DNA from: Megachile rotundata
Lineage: Eukaryota; Arthropoda; Insecta; Hymenoptera; Megachilidae
Reading direction: 5' to 3'
DNA: 64,000 nt
NCBI RefSeq assembly: GCF_050947335.1
Contig: NW_027473880.1
Span: 62,001 to 126,000 of the forward strand
Shown here: piece after piece, positions 13,313 to 29,400 of the stretch
Layout: every line of letters starts with the position of its first letter
Numbering within the stretch: position 1 is the first letter of the stretch
The notes under the pieces: generated by a model
The model's database searches: none
The model's input: the letters and a program-made list of their open reading frames with translations, nothing else
Told to the model about the DNA's origin: nothing
Translations under genes and position numbers: made by a program

Positions 13313-14871
13313 GCTATATTATGCTTATATGATCGATAGAACGACAATTACTATACTCACTACTCTTATTATTATCAATCTAACTCATATTATTAGCCAT
13401 ATTATGCTTATATGATCGATAGAACGACAATTACGATACATATTACTCTTACTATTATGAACCTAACTCATATTATTAGCCATATTATGCTTAAATGATC
13501 GATAGAACGACAATTACTATACTTATTACTCTTATTATTATCAATCTAACTCATATTATTAGCCATATTATGCTTAAATGATCGATAGAACGACAACTAC
13601 TATACTTATTACTCTTATTATTATCAATCTAACTCATACTTTCAGCCATATTATGCTTATATGATCGATAGAACGACAATTACTATACTCACTACTCTTA
13701 TTATTATCAATCTAACTCATATTATTAGCCATATTATGCTTATATTATCGATAGAACGACAATTACTATACTTATTACTGTTATTATTATCAATCTAACT
13801 CATATAATTAGCCATATTATGCTTAAATGATCGATAGAACGACAATTACTGTACTTATTACTCTTATCATTATCGATCTAACTCATATTATTTGCCATAT
13901 TATGCTTATATGATCGATAGAACGACAAATACTATACTTATTACTCTTATTATTATGAATCTAACTCATATTATTAGCCATATTATGCTTAAATGATCGA
14001 TAGAACGACAATTACTATACTTATTACTCTTATTATTATGAATCTAACTCATATTATTAACCATATTATGCAGATATGATCGATAGAACTACAATTACTA
14101 TACTCACTACTCTTATTATTATCAATCTAACTCATATTATTAGCCATATTATGCTTAAATGATCGATAGAACGACAATTACTATACTTATTACTCTTATT
14201 ATCATCAATCTAACTCATATTACTAGCCATATTATGCGTATATGATCGATAGTATGACAATTACTATACTCACTACTCTTATTATTATCAATCTAACTCA
14301 TATTATTGACCATATTATGCTAATATGATCGATAGAACGACAATTACTATACTTATTACACTCACTATTATCAATCTAACTCATATTATTAACCATATTA
14401 TGCAGATAAGATCGATAGCACGACATTTACTATACCTATTACTCTTATTATTATCAACCTAACTCATATTATTAGCCATATTATGCTTATATGATCGATA
14501 GAACGACAATTACTATACTCACTACTCTTATTATTATCAATCTAACTCATATTATTAGCCATATTATGCTTATATTATCGATAGAACGACAATTACTATA
14601 CTTATTACTGTTATTATTATCAATCTAACTCATATAATTAGCCATATTATGCTTAAATGATCGATAGAACGACAATTACTGTACTTATTACTCTTATCAT
14701 TATCGATCTAACTCATATTATTTGCCATATTATGCTTATATGATCGATAGAACGACAAATACTATACTTATTACTCTTATTACTATGAATCTAACTCATA
14801 TTATTAGCCATATTATGCTTAAATGATCGATAGAACGACAATTACTATACTTATTACTCTTATTATTATGA
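13313..14871 (+). repeat. 21-mer (1,743 bp) duplication, copy 2, with nested 10-mer repeat
   Basis: Partner of 11,570-13,128. It keeps the internal 10-monomer repeat (about 13,663-14,040 and 14,493-14,870), so the 10-mer event came before the 21-mer event. Confidence 0.82.
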
Positions 14872-16979
14872 ATCTAACTCATATTATTAACCATATTATG
14901 CAGATATGATCGATAGAACTACAATTACTATACTCACTACTCTTATTATTATCAATCTAACTCAAATTATTAGCCATATTATGCTTAAATGATCGATAGA
15001 ACGACAATTACTATACTTATTACTCTTATTATTATCAATCTAACTCATATTACTAGCCATATTATGCGTATATGATCGATAGTACGACAATTACTATACT
15101 CACTACTCTTATTATTATCAATCTAACTCATATTATTAACCATATTATGCTAATATGATCGATAGAACGACAATTACTATACTTATTACACTCACTATTA
15201 TCAATCTAACTCATATTATTAACCATATTATGCAGATAAGATCGATAGCACGACATTTACTATACCTATTACTCTTATTATTATCAACCTAACTCATATT
15301 ATTAGCCATATTATGCTTATATGATCGATAGAACGACAATTACTATACTTATTATTCTTATTATTATCAATCTAACTCATATAATTAGCCATATTATGCT
15401 TATATGATCGACAGAACAACAAATACTATACTTATTACTCTTATTATTATCAATCTAACTCATATTATTAACCATATTATGCTAATGTGATCGATAGAAC
15501 GACAATTACTATATTTATTACACTCAATATTAACAATCTAACTCATATTATTACCCATATCATGCTGATATGATCGATAGAACGACATTCACTATACTTA
15601 TTACACTCACTATTATCAATCTAACTCATATTATTAACCATATTACGCAGATATGATCGATAGAACTACTATTACTATACTCATTACTCTTATTATTATC
15701 AATCTAACTCATATTATTAGCCATATTATGCTTATATGATCGATAGAATGAGAATTACTATACTCACTACTCCTAGTATTATCACTCTAACTCATATTAT
15801 TAGCCATATTATGCTTATATGATCGATAGAACGACAATTACTGTACTTATTACTCTTATTATTATCAATCTAACTCATATTATTAGCCATATTATGCTTA
15901 TATGATCGATAGAACGAGAATTACTATACTCACTACTCTTATTATTATCAATCTAACTCATATTATTAGCCATATTACGCTTATATGATCGATAGACCGA
16001 CAATTACTGTACATATTACTCTTATTTTTATCAATCTAACTCATATTATTAGCCATATTATGCTTATATGATCGATAGTACGACAATTACTATACTCACT
16101 ACTCTTATTATTATCAATCTAACTCATATTATTAACCATATTATGCTAATATGATCGATAGAACGACAATTACTATACTTATTACACTCACTATTATCAA
16201 TCTAACTCATATTATTAACCATATTATGCAGATAAGATCGATAGCACGACATTTACTATACCTATTACTCTTATTATTATCAACCTAACTCATATTATTA
16301 GCCATATTATGCTTATATGATCGATAGAACGACAATTACTATACTTATTACTCTTATTATTATGAATCTAACTCATATTATTAACCATATTATGCAGATA
16401 TGATCGATAGAACTACAATTACTATACTCACTACTCTTATTATTATCAATCTAACTCATATTATTAGCCATATTATGCTTATATTATCGATAGAACGACA
16501 ATTACTATACTTATTAGTCTTATTATTATCTATCTAACTCATATTACTAGCCATATTATGCTTATATGATCGACAGAACGACAATTACTGTACTTATTAC
16601 TCTTATCATTATCGATCTAATTCATATTATTAGCCATATTATGCTTATATGATCGATAGAACGACAAATACTATACTTATTACTCTTATTATTATCAATC
16701 TAACTCATATTATTAACCATATTATGCTAATGTGATCGATAGAACGACAATTACTATATTTATTACACTCAATATTATCAATCTAACTCATATTATTGCC
16801 CATATCATGCTGATATGATCGATAGAACGACATTCACTATACTTATTACTCTTATTATTATGAATCTAACTCATATTATTAACCATATTATGCACATATG
16901 AACGAGAGAACTACAATTACTATACTCATTACTCTTATTATTATCAATCTAACTCATATTATTAGCCATATTATGCTTA

Positions 16980-17394
16980 TTTGATCGATAGAACGACAAT
17001 TACTATACATATTACTCTTATTTTTATCAATCTAACTCATATTATTAAACATATTATGCTAATATGATCGATAGAACGACAATTACTATACTTATTACAC
17101 TCACTATTATCAATCTAACTCATATTATTAACCATATTATGCAGATAAGATCGATAGCACGACATTTACTATACCTATTACTCTTATTATTATCAATCTA
17201 ACTCATATTATTAGCCATATTATGCTTAAATGATCGATAGAACGACAATTACTATACTTATTATTCTTACTATTATCAATCTAACTCATATTATTAGCCA
17301 TATTATGCTTAAATGATCGATAGAACAACAATTACTATACTTATTACTCTTATTATTATCAACCCAACTCATATTATTAGCCATATTATGCTTA
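16980..17394 (+). repeat. 5-mer (415 bp) tandem duplication, copy 1
   Basis: The R cassette at 17,141 is repeated at 17,556. The monomers with TTTTTATCAATC, GCTAATATG and GAACAACAATT repeat with it. The next 69-mer unit has only one such block (R at 22,951). Confidence 0.8.
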
Positions 17395-17809
17395 TATGAT
17401 CGATAGAACGACAATTACTATACATATTACTCTCATTTTTATCAATCTAACTCATATTATTAACCATATTATGCTAATATGATCGATAGAACGACAATTA
17501 CTATACTTATTACACTCACTATTATCAATCTAACTCATATTATTAACCATATTATGCAGATAAGATCGATAGCACGACATTTACTATACCTATTACTCTT
17601 ATTATTATCAACCTAACTCATATTATTAGCCATATTATGCTTATATGATCGATAGAACGACAATTATTATACTTATTATTCTTACTATTATCAATCTAAC
17701 GCATATTATTAGCCATATTATGCTTAAATGATCGATAGAACAACAATTACTATACTTATTACTCTTATTATTATCAACCTAACTCATATTATTAGCCATA
17801 TTATGCTTA
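17395..17809 (+). repeat. 5-mer (415 bp) tandem duplication, copy 2
   Basis: Adjacent partner of 16,980-17,394. It shares TCTAACGCAT and AATTATTATAC variants with the later units, so this is the copy that corresponds to them more closely. Confidence 0.75.
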
Positions 17810-20755
17810 TATGATCGATAGAACGACAATTACTATACTTATTATTCTTATTATTATCAGTCTAACGCATATTATTAGACATATTATGCAAATTTGATCG
17901 ATAGAACGACAAATACTATACTTATTACTCTTATTATTATCAATCTAACTCATATTATTAACCATATTATGCTAATGTGATCGATAGAACGACAATTACT
18001 ATATTTATTACACTCAATATTATCAATCTAACTCATATTATTACCCATATCATGCTGATATGATCGATAGAACGACATTCACTATACTTATTACACTCAC
18101 TATTATCAAGCTAACTCATATTATTAGCCATATTATGCTTATATGATCGATAGAACGACAATTACTATACTTATTATTCTTATTATTATCAATCTAACTC
18201 ATATTATTAGCCATATTATGCAAATTTGATCGATAGAACGACAATCACAATACTTATTACTCTTATTATTATCAACCTAACTCATATTATTAGCCATATT
18301 ATGCTTATATTATCGATAGAACGACAATTACTATACTTATTACTGTTATTATTATCAATCTAACTCATATAATTAGCCATATTATGCTTATATGATCGAC
18401 AGAACGACAATTACTGTACTTATTACTCTTATTATTATCAACCTAACTCATATTATTAACCATATTATGCTAATGTGATCGATAGAACGACAATTACTAT
18501 ATTTATTACACTCAATATTATCAATCTAACTCATATTATTACCCATATTATGCTGATATGATCGATAGAACGATATTCACTATACTTACTACACTCACTA
18601 TTATCAATCTAACTCATAATATTAACCATAATACGCAGATATGATCGATAGAACGACAATTACTATACTTATTACTCTTATTATTATCATTCTAACTCAT
18701 ATTTTTAACCATATTACGCAGATATGATCGATAGAACTACTATTACTATACTCATTACTCTTATTATTATCAATCTAACTCATATTATTAGCCATATTAT
18801 GCTTATATGATCGATAGAATGAGAATTACTATACTCACTACTCCAAGTATTATCACTCTAACTCATATTATTAGCCATATTATGCTTATATGATCGATAA
18901 AACGACAATTACTGTACTTATTACTCTTATTATTATCAATCTAACTCATATTATTAGCCATATTATGCTTATATGATCGATAGAACGAGAATTACTATAC
19001 TCACTACTCTTAGTATTATCAATCTAACTCATATTATTAGCCATATTATGCTTAAATGATCGATAGAACGGCAATTACTATACTTATTACTCTTATTATT
19101 ATCAATCTAACTCATATTATTAGCCATATTTTGCTTATATGATCGACAGAACGACAATTACTATACTTATTACTCTTATTATTATGAATCTAACTCATAT
19201 TATTAGCCATATTATGCTTAAATGATCGATAGAACGACAATTACTATACTTATTACTCTTATTATTATCAATCTAACTCATATTATTAGCCATATTATGC
19301 GTATATGATCGATAGTATGACAATTACTATACTCACTACTCTTATTATTATCAATCTAACTCATATTATTAGCCATATTATGCTTATATGATCGATAGAA
19401 CGACAATTACTGTACATATTACTCTTATTTTTATCAATCTAACTCATATTATTAACCATATTATGCTAATATGATCGATAGAACGACAATTACTATACTT
19501 ATTACACTCACTATTATCAATCTAACTCATATTATTAACCATATTATGCAGATAAGATCGATAGCACGACATTTACTATACCTATTACTCTTATTATTAT
19601 CAACCTAACTCATATTATTAGCCATATTATGCTTAAATGATCGATAGAACGGCAATTACTATACTTATTACTCTTATTATTATCAATCTAACTCATATTA
19701 TTAGCCATATTATGCTTATATGATCGATAGAACGACAAATACTATACTTATTACTCTTATTATTATCAACCTAACTCATATTATTAGCCATATTATGCTT
19801 ATATGATCGAGAGAACGACAATTGCTATACTTATTATTCTTATTATTATCAATCTAACTCATATTATTAGCCATATTATGCTTAAATGATCGATAGAACG
19901 ACAATTACTATACTTATTACTCTTACTATTATCAACCTAACTCATATTATTAGCCATATTATGCTTAAATGATCGATAGAACGACAATTACTATACTTAT
20001 TACTCTTACTATTATCAATCTAACTCATACTATTAGCCATATTATGCTTATATGATCGATAGAACGACAATTACTATACTCACTACTCTTATTATTATCA
20101 ATCTAACTCATATTATTAGCCATATTATGCTTAAATGATCGATAGAACGACAATTACTATACTTATTACTCTTATTATTATCAATCTAACTCATATTATT
20201 AGCCATATTATGCTTAAATGATCGATAGAACAACAATTACTATACTTATTACTCTTATTATTATCAACCTAACTCATATTATTAGCCATATTATGCTTAT
20301 ATGATCGATAGAACGACAATTACTATACTTATTATTCTTATTATTATCAATCTAACTCATATTATTAGCCATATTATGCAAATTTGATCGATAGAACTAC
20401 AATTACTATACTCACTACTCTTATTATTATCAATCTAACTCATATTATTAGCCATATCATGCTTAAATGATCGATAGAACGACAAATACTATACTTATTA
20501 CTCTTATTATTATGAATCTAACTCATATTATTAGCCATAATATGCTTAAATGATCGATAGAACGACAATTACTATACTTATTACTCTTATTATTATGAAT
20601 CTAACTCATATTATTAACCATATTATGCAGATATGATCGATAGAACTACAATTACTATACTCACTACTCTTATTATTATCAATCTAACTCATATTATTAG
20701 CCATATTATGCTTAAATGATCGATAGAACGACAATTACTATACTTATTAGTCTTA

Positions 20756-23700
20756 TTATTATCTATCTAACTCATATTACTAGCCATATTATGCGTATAT
20801 GATTGATAGTATGACAATTACTATACTCACTACTCTTATTATTATCAATCTAACTCATATTATTAACCATATTATGCTAATATGATCGATAGAACGACAA
20901 TTACTATACTTATTACACTCACTATTATCAATCTAACTCATATTATTAACCATATTATGCAGATAAGATCGATAGCACGACATTTACTATACCTATTACT
21001 CTTATTATTATCAACCTAACTCATATTATTAGCCATATTATGCTTATATGATCGATAGAACGACAATTACTATACTTATTATTCTTATTATTATCAATCT
21101 AACTCATATAATTAGCCATATTATGCTTATATGATCGACAGAACAACAAATACTATACTTATTACTCTTATTATTATCAATCTAACTCATATTATTAACC
21201 ATATTATGCTAATGTGATCGATAGAACGACAATTACTATATTTATTACACTCAATATTAACAATCTAACTCATATTATTACCCATATCATGCTGATATGA
21301 TCGATAGAACGACATTCACTATACTTATTACACTCACTATTATCAATCTAACTCATATTATTAACCATATTACGCAGATATGATCGATAGAACTACTATT
21401 ACTATACTCATTACTCTTATTATTATCAATCTAACTCATATTATTAGCCATATTATGCTTATATGATCGATAGAATGAGAATTACTATACTCACTACTCC
21501 TAGTATTATCACTCTAACTCATATTATTAGCCATATTATGCTTATATGATCGATAGAACGACAATTACTGTACTTATTACTCTTATTATTATCAATCTAA
21601 CTCATATTATTAGCCATATTATGCTTATATGATCGATAGAACGAGAATTACTATACTCACTACTCTTATTATTATCAATCTAACTCATATTATTAGCCAT
21701 ATTATGCTTATATGATCGATAGAACGACAAATACTATACTTATTACTCTTATTATTATCAACCTAACTCGTATTATTAGCCATATTATGCTTATATGATC
21801 GATAGAACGACAATTACTATACTTATTATGCTTATTATTATCAACCTAACTCATATTATTAGCCATATTATGCTTATATGATCGATAGAACGACAATTAC
21901 TATACTTATTATTCTTATTATTATCAATCTAACTCATATTATTAGCCATATTATGCAAAATTGATCGATAGAACTACAATTACTATACTCACTACTCTTT
22001 TTATTATCAATCTAACTCATATTATTAGCCATATTATGCTTAAATGATCGATAGAACGACAAATACTATACTTATTACTCTTATTATTATGAATCTAACT
22101 CATATTATTAGCCATAATATGCTTAAATGATCGATAGAACGACAATTACTATACTTATTACTCTTATTATTATGAATCTAACTCATATTATTAACCATAT
22201 TATGCAGATATGATCGATAGAACTACAATTACTATACTCACTACTCTTATTATTATCAATCTAACTCATATTATTAGCCATATTATGCTTATATTATCGA
22301 TAGAACGACAATTACTATACTTATTAGTCTTATTATTATCTATCTAACTCATATTACTAGCCATATTATGCTTATATGATCGACAGAACGACAATTACTG
22401 TACTTATTACTCTTATCATTATCGATCTAATTCATATTATTAGCCATATTATGCTTATATGATCGATAGAACGACAAATACTATACTTATTACTCTTATT
22501 ATTATCAATCTAACTCATATTATTAACCATATTATGCTAATGTGATCGATAGAACGACAATTACTATATTTATTACACTCAATATTATCAATCTAACTCA
22601 TATTATTGCCCATATCATGCTGATATGATCGATAGAACGACATTCACTATACTTATTACTCTTATTATTATGAATCTAACTCATATTATTAACCATATTA
22701 TGCACATATGAACGAGAGAACTACAATTACTATACTCATTACTCTTATTATTATCAATCTAACTCATATTATTAGCCATATTATGCTTATTTGATCGATA
22801 GAACGACAATTACTATACATATTACTCTTATTTTTATCAATCTAACTCATATTATTAAACATATTATGCTAATATGATCGATAGAACGACAATTACTATA
22901 CTTATTACACTCACTATTATCAATCTAACTCATATTATTAACCATATTATGCAGATAAGATCGATAGCACGACATTTACTATACCTATTACTCTTATTAT
23001 TATCAACCTAACTCATATTATTAGCCATATTATGCTTATATGATCGATAGAACGACAATTATTATACTTATTATTCTTACTATTATCAATCTAACGCATA
23101 TTATTAGCCATATTATGCTTAAATGATCGATAGAACAACAATTACTATACTTATTACTCTTATTATTATCAACCTAACTCATATTATTAGCCATATTATG
23201 CTTATATGATCGATAGAACGACAATTACTATACTTATTATTCTTATTATTATCAGTCTAACGCATATTATTAGACATATTATGCAAATTTGATCGATAGA
23301 ACGACAAATACTATACTTATTACTCTTATTATTATCAATCTAACTCATATTATTAACCATATTATGCTAATGTGATCGATAGAACGACAATTACTATATT
23401 TATTACACTCAATATTATCAATCTAACTCATATTATTACCCATATCATGCTGATATGATCGATAGAACGACATTCACTATACTTATTACACTCACTATTA
23501 TCAAGCTAACTCATATTATTAGCCATATTATGCTTATATGATCGATAGAACGACAATTACTATACTTATTATTCTTATTATTATCAATCTAACTCATATT
23601 ATTAGCCATATTATGCAAATTTGATCGATAGAACGACAATCACAATACTTATTACTCTTATTATTATCAACCTAACTCATATTATTAGCCATATTATGCT

Positions 23701-26482
23701 TATATTATCGATAGAACGACAATTACTATACTTATTACTGTTATTATTATCAATCTAACTCATATAATTAGCCATATTATGCTTATATGATCGACAGAAC
23801 GACAATTACTGTACTTATTACTCTTATTATTATCAACCTAACTCATATTATTAACCATATTATGCTAATGTGATCGATAGAACGACAATTACTATATTTA
23901 TTACACTCAATATTATCAATCTAACTCATATTATTACCCATATTATGCTGATATGATCGATAGAACGATATTCACTATACTTACTACACTCACTATTATC
24001 AATCTAACTCATAATATTAACCATAATACGCAGATATGATCGATAGAACGACAATTACTATACTTATTACTCTTATTATTATCATTCTAACTCATATTTT
24101 TAACCATATTACGCAGATATGATCGATAGAACTACTATTACTATACTCATTACTCTTATTATTATCAATCTAACTCATATTATTAGCCATATTATGCTTA
24201 TATGATCGATAGAATGAGAATTACTATACTCACTACTCCAAGTATTATCACTCTAACTCATATTATTAGCCATATTATGCTTATATGATCGATAAAACGA
24301 CAATTACTGTACTTATTACTCTTATTATTATCAATCTAACTCATATTATTAGCCATATTATGCTTATATGATCGATAGAACGAGAATTACTATACTCACT
24401 ACTCTTAGTATTATCAATCTAACTCATATTATTAGCCATATTATGCTTAAATGATCGATAGAACGGCAATTACTATACTTATTACTCTTATTATTATCAA
24501 TCTAACTCATATTATTAGCCATATTTTGCTTATATGATCGACAGAACGACAATTACTATACTTATTACTCTTATTATTATGAATCTAACTCATATTATTA
24601 GCCATATTATGCTTAAATGATCGATAGAACGACAATTACTATACTTATTACTCTTATTATTATCAATCTAACTCATATTATTAGCCATATTATGCGTATA
24701 TGATCGATAGTATGACAATTACTATACTCACTACTCTTATTATTATCAATCTAACTCATATTATTAGCCATATTATGCTAATATGATCGATAGAACGACA
24801 ATTACTGTACATATTACTCTTATTTTTATCAATCTAACTCATATTATTAACCATATTATGCTAATATGATCGATAGAACGACAATTACTATACTTATTAC
24901 ACTCACTATTATCAATCTAACTCATATTATTAACCATATTATGCAGATAAGATCGATAGCACGACATTTACTATACCTATTACTCTTATTATTATCAACC
25001 TAACTCATATTATTAGCCATATTATGCTTAAATGATCGATAGAACGGCAATTACTATACTTATTACTCTTATTATTATCAATCTAACTCATATTATTAGC
25101 CATATTATGCTTATATGATCGATAGAACGACAAATACTATACTTATTACTCTTATTATTATCAACCTAACTCATATTATTAGCCATATTATGCTTATATG
25201 ATCGAGAGAACGACAATTGCTATACTTATTATTCTTATTATTATCAATCTAACTCATATTATTAGCCATATTATGCTTAAATGATCGATAGAACGACAAT
25301 TACTATACTTATTACTCTTACTATTATCAACCTAACTCATATTATTAGCCATATTATGCTTAAATGATCGATAGAACGACAATTACTATACTTATTACTC
25401 TTACTATTATCAATCTAACTCATACTATTAGCCATATTATGCTTATATGATCGATAGAACGACAATTACTATACTCACTACTCTTATTATTATCAATCTA
25501 ACTCATATTATTAGCCATATTATGCTTAAATGATCGATAGAACGACAATTACTATACTTATTACTCTTATTATTATCAATCTAACTCATATTATTAGCCA
25601 TATTATGCTTAAATGATCGATAGAACGACAATTACTATACTTATTACTCTTATTATTATCAATCTAACTCATATTATTAGCCATATTATGCTTAAATGAT
25701 CGATAGAACGACAATTACTATACCTATTACTCTTATTATTATCAACCTAACACATATTATTAGCCATATTATGCTTATATGATCGATAGAACGACAATTA
25801 CTATACTTATTATGCTTATTATTATCAACCTAACTCATATTATTTGCCATATTATGCTTATATGATCGATAGAACGACAATTACTATACTCACTACTCTT
25901 ATTATTATCAATCTAACTCATATTATTAGCCATATTATGCTTATATGATCGATAGAACGAGAATTACTATACTCACTACTCTTAGTATTATCAACCTAAC
26001 TCATATTATTAGCCATATTATGCTTATATGATCGATAGAACGACAATTACTATACTTATTATTCTTATTATTATCAATCTAACTCATATTATTAGCCATA
26101 TTATGCTTATATGATCGATAGAACGACAATTACTATACTCACTACTCTTATTATTATCAATCTAACTCATATTATTAGCCATATTATGCTTATATGATCG
26201 ATAGAACGACAATTACTGTACTTATTACTCTTATCATTATCGATCTAACTCATATTATTAGCCATATTATGCTTATATGATCGATAGAACGACAATTACT
26301 ATACTTATTACTCTTATTATTATCAATCTAACTCATATTATTAACCATATTATGCACACATGATCGATAGCACGACATTTACTATACCTATTACTCTTAT
26401 TATTATCAACCTAACACATATTATTAGCCATATTATGCTTATATGATCGATAGAACGACAATTACTATACTTGTTATTCTTA
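20756..26482 (+). repeat. 69-mer HOR (5,727 bp), unit 2
   Basis: One complete higher-order unit in tandem with the next. Landmarks 21,138, 21,955 and 24,238 recur exactly 5,727 bp later. It carries rare variants shared only with its neighbour, such as GCAAAATTG at 21,955, and others shared also with the older copy, such as CTCCAAGTATT. Confidence 0.9.
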
Positions 26483-29400
26483 TTATTATCTATCTAACTC
26501 ATATTACTAGCCATATTATGCGTATATGATTGATAGTATGACAATTACTATACTCACTACTCTTATTATTATCAATCTAACTCATATTATTAACCATATT
26601 ATGCTAATATGATCGATAGAACGACAATTACTATACTTATTACACTCACTATTATCAATCTAACTCATATTATTAACCATATTATGCAGATAAGATCGAT
26701 AGCACGACATTTACTATACCTATTACTCTTATTATTATCAACCTAACTCATATTATTAGCCATATTATGCTTATATGATCGATAGAACGACAATTACTAT
26801 ACTTATTATTCTTATTATTATCAATCTAACTCATATAATTAGCCATATTATGCTTATATGATCGACAGAACAACAAATACTATACTTATTACTCTTATTA
26901 TTATCAATCTAACTCATATTATTAACCATATTATGCTAATGTGATCGATAGAACGACAATTACTATATTTATTACACTCAATATTAACAATCTAACTCAT
27001 ATTATTACCCATATCATGCTGATATGATCGATAGAACGACATTCACTATACTTATTACACTCACTATTATCAATCTAACTCATATTATTAACCATATTAC
27101 GCAGATATGATCAATAGAACTACTATTACTATACTCATTACTCTTATTATTATCAATCTAACTCATATTATTAGCCATATTATGCTTATATGATCGATAG
27201 AATGAGAATTACTATACTCACTACTCCTAGTATTATCACTCTAACTCATATTATTAGCCATATTATGCTTATATGATCGATAGAACGACAATTACTGTAC
27301 TTATTACTCTTATTATTATCAATCTAACTCATATTATTAGCCATATTATGCTTATATGATCGATAGAACGAGAATTACTATACTCACTACTCTTATTATT
27401 ATCAATCTAACTCATATTATTAGCCATATTATGCTTATATGATCGATAGAACGACAAATACTATACTTATTACTCTTATTATTATCAACCTAACTCGTAT
27501 TATTAGCCATATTATGCTTATATGATCGATAGAACGACAATTACTATACTTATTATGCTTATTATTATCAACCTAACTCATATTATTAGCCATATTATGC
27601 TTATATGATCGATAGAACGACAATTACTATACTTATTATTCTTATTATTATCAATCTAACTCATATTATTAGCCATATTATGCAAAATTGATCGATAGAA
27701 CTACAATTACTATACTCACTACTCTTTTTATTATCAATCTAACTCATATTATTAGCCATATTATGCTTAAATGATCGATAGAACGACAAATACTATACTT
27801 ATTACTCTTATTATTATGAATCTAACTCATATTATTAGCCATAATATGCTTAAATGATCGATAGAACGACAATTACTATACTTATTACTCTTATTATTAT
27901 GAATCTAACTCATATTATTAACCATATTATGCAGATATGATCGATAGAACTACAATTACTATACTCACTACTCTTATTATTATCAATCTAACTCATATTA
28001 TTAGCCACATTATGCTTATATTATCGATAGAACGACAATTACTATACTTATTAGTCTTATTATTATCTATCTAACTCATATTACTAGCCATATTATGCTT
28101 ATATGATCGACAGAACGACAATTACTGTACTTATTACTCTTATCATTATCGATCTAATTCATATTATTAGCCATATTATGCTTATATGATCGATAGAACG
28201 ACAAATACTATACTTATTACTCTTATTATTATCAATCTAACTCATATTATTAACCATATTATGCTAATGTGATCGATAGAACGACAATTACTATATTTAT
28301 TACACTCAATATTATCAATCTAACTCATATTATTGCCCATATCATGCTGATATGATCGATAGAACGACATTCACTATACTTATTACTCTTATTATTATGA
28401 ATCTAACTCATATTATTAACCATATTATGCACATATGAACGAGAGAACTACAATTACTATACTCATTACTCTTATTATTATCAATCTAACTCATATTATT
28501 AGCCATATTATGCTTATTTGATCGATAGAACGACAATTACTATACATATTACTCTTATTTTTATCAATCTAACTCATATTATTAAACATATTATGCTAAT
28601 ATGATCGATAGAACGACAATTACTATACTTATTACACTCACTATTATCAATCTAACTCATATTATTAACCATATTATGCAGATAAGATCGATAGCACGAC
28701 ATTTACTATACCTATTACTCTTATTATTATCAACCTAACTCATATTATTAGCCATATTATGCTTATATGATCGATAGAACGACAATTATTATACTTATTA
28801 TTCTTACTATTATCAATCTAACGCATATTATTAGCCATATTATGCTTAAATGATCGATAGAACAACAATTACTATACTTATTACTCTTATTATTATCAAC
28901 CTAACTCATATTATTAGCCATATTATGCTTATATGATCGATAGAACGACAATTACTATACTTATTATTCTTATTATTATCAGTCTAACGCATATTATTAG
29001 ACATATTATGCAAATTTGATCGATAGAACGACAAATACTATACTTATTACTCTTATTATTATCAATCTAACTCATATTATTAACCATATTATGCTAATGT
29101 GATCGATAGAACGACAATTACTATATTTATTACACTCAATATTATCAATCTAACTCATATTATTACCCATATCATGCTGATATGATCGATAGAACGACAT
29201 TCACTATACTTATTACACTCACTATTATCAAGCTAACTCATATTATTAGCCATATTATGCTTATATGATCGATAGAACGACAATTACTATACTTATTATT
29301 CTTATTATTATCAATCTAACTCATATTATTAGCCATATTATGCAAATTTGATCGATAGAACGACAATCACAATACTTATTACTCTTATTATTATCAACCT

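Larger units (their letters stand above)
14740..20210 (+). repeat. 69-mer HOR, older rearranged copy
   Basis: The landmark ACAGAACAAC at 15,411 recurs at 21,138 and 26,865, 69 monomers apart each time. Within this copy the offset to the next unit changes to 70 monomers by 16,477 and to 65 after 17,556, where a 5-monomer tandem duplication sits. The last part, from about 20,210 to 20,755, is replaced by a different, shorter monomer series. The net change is zero, so the next unit starts back at 69. Confidence 0.8.
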
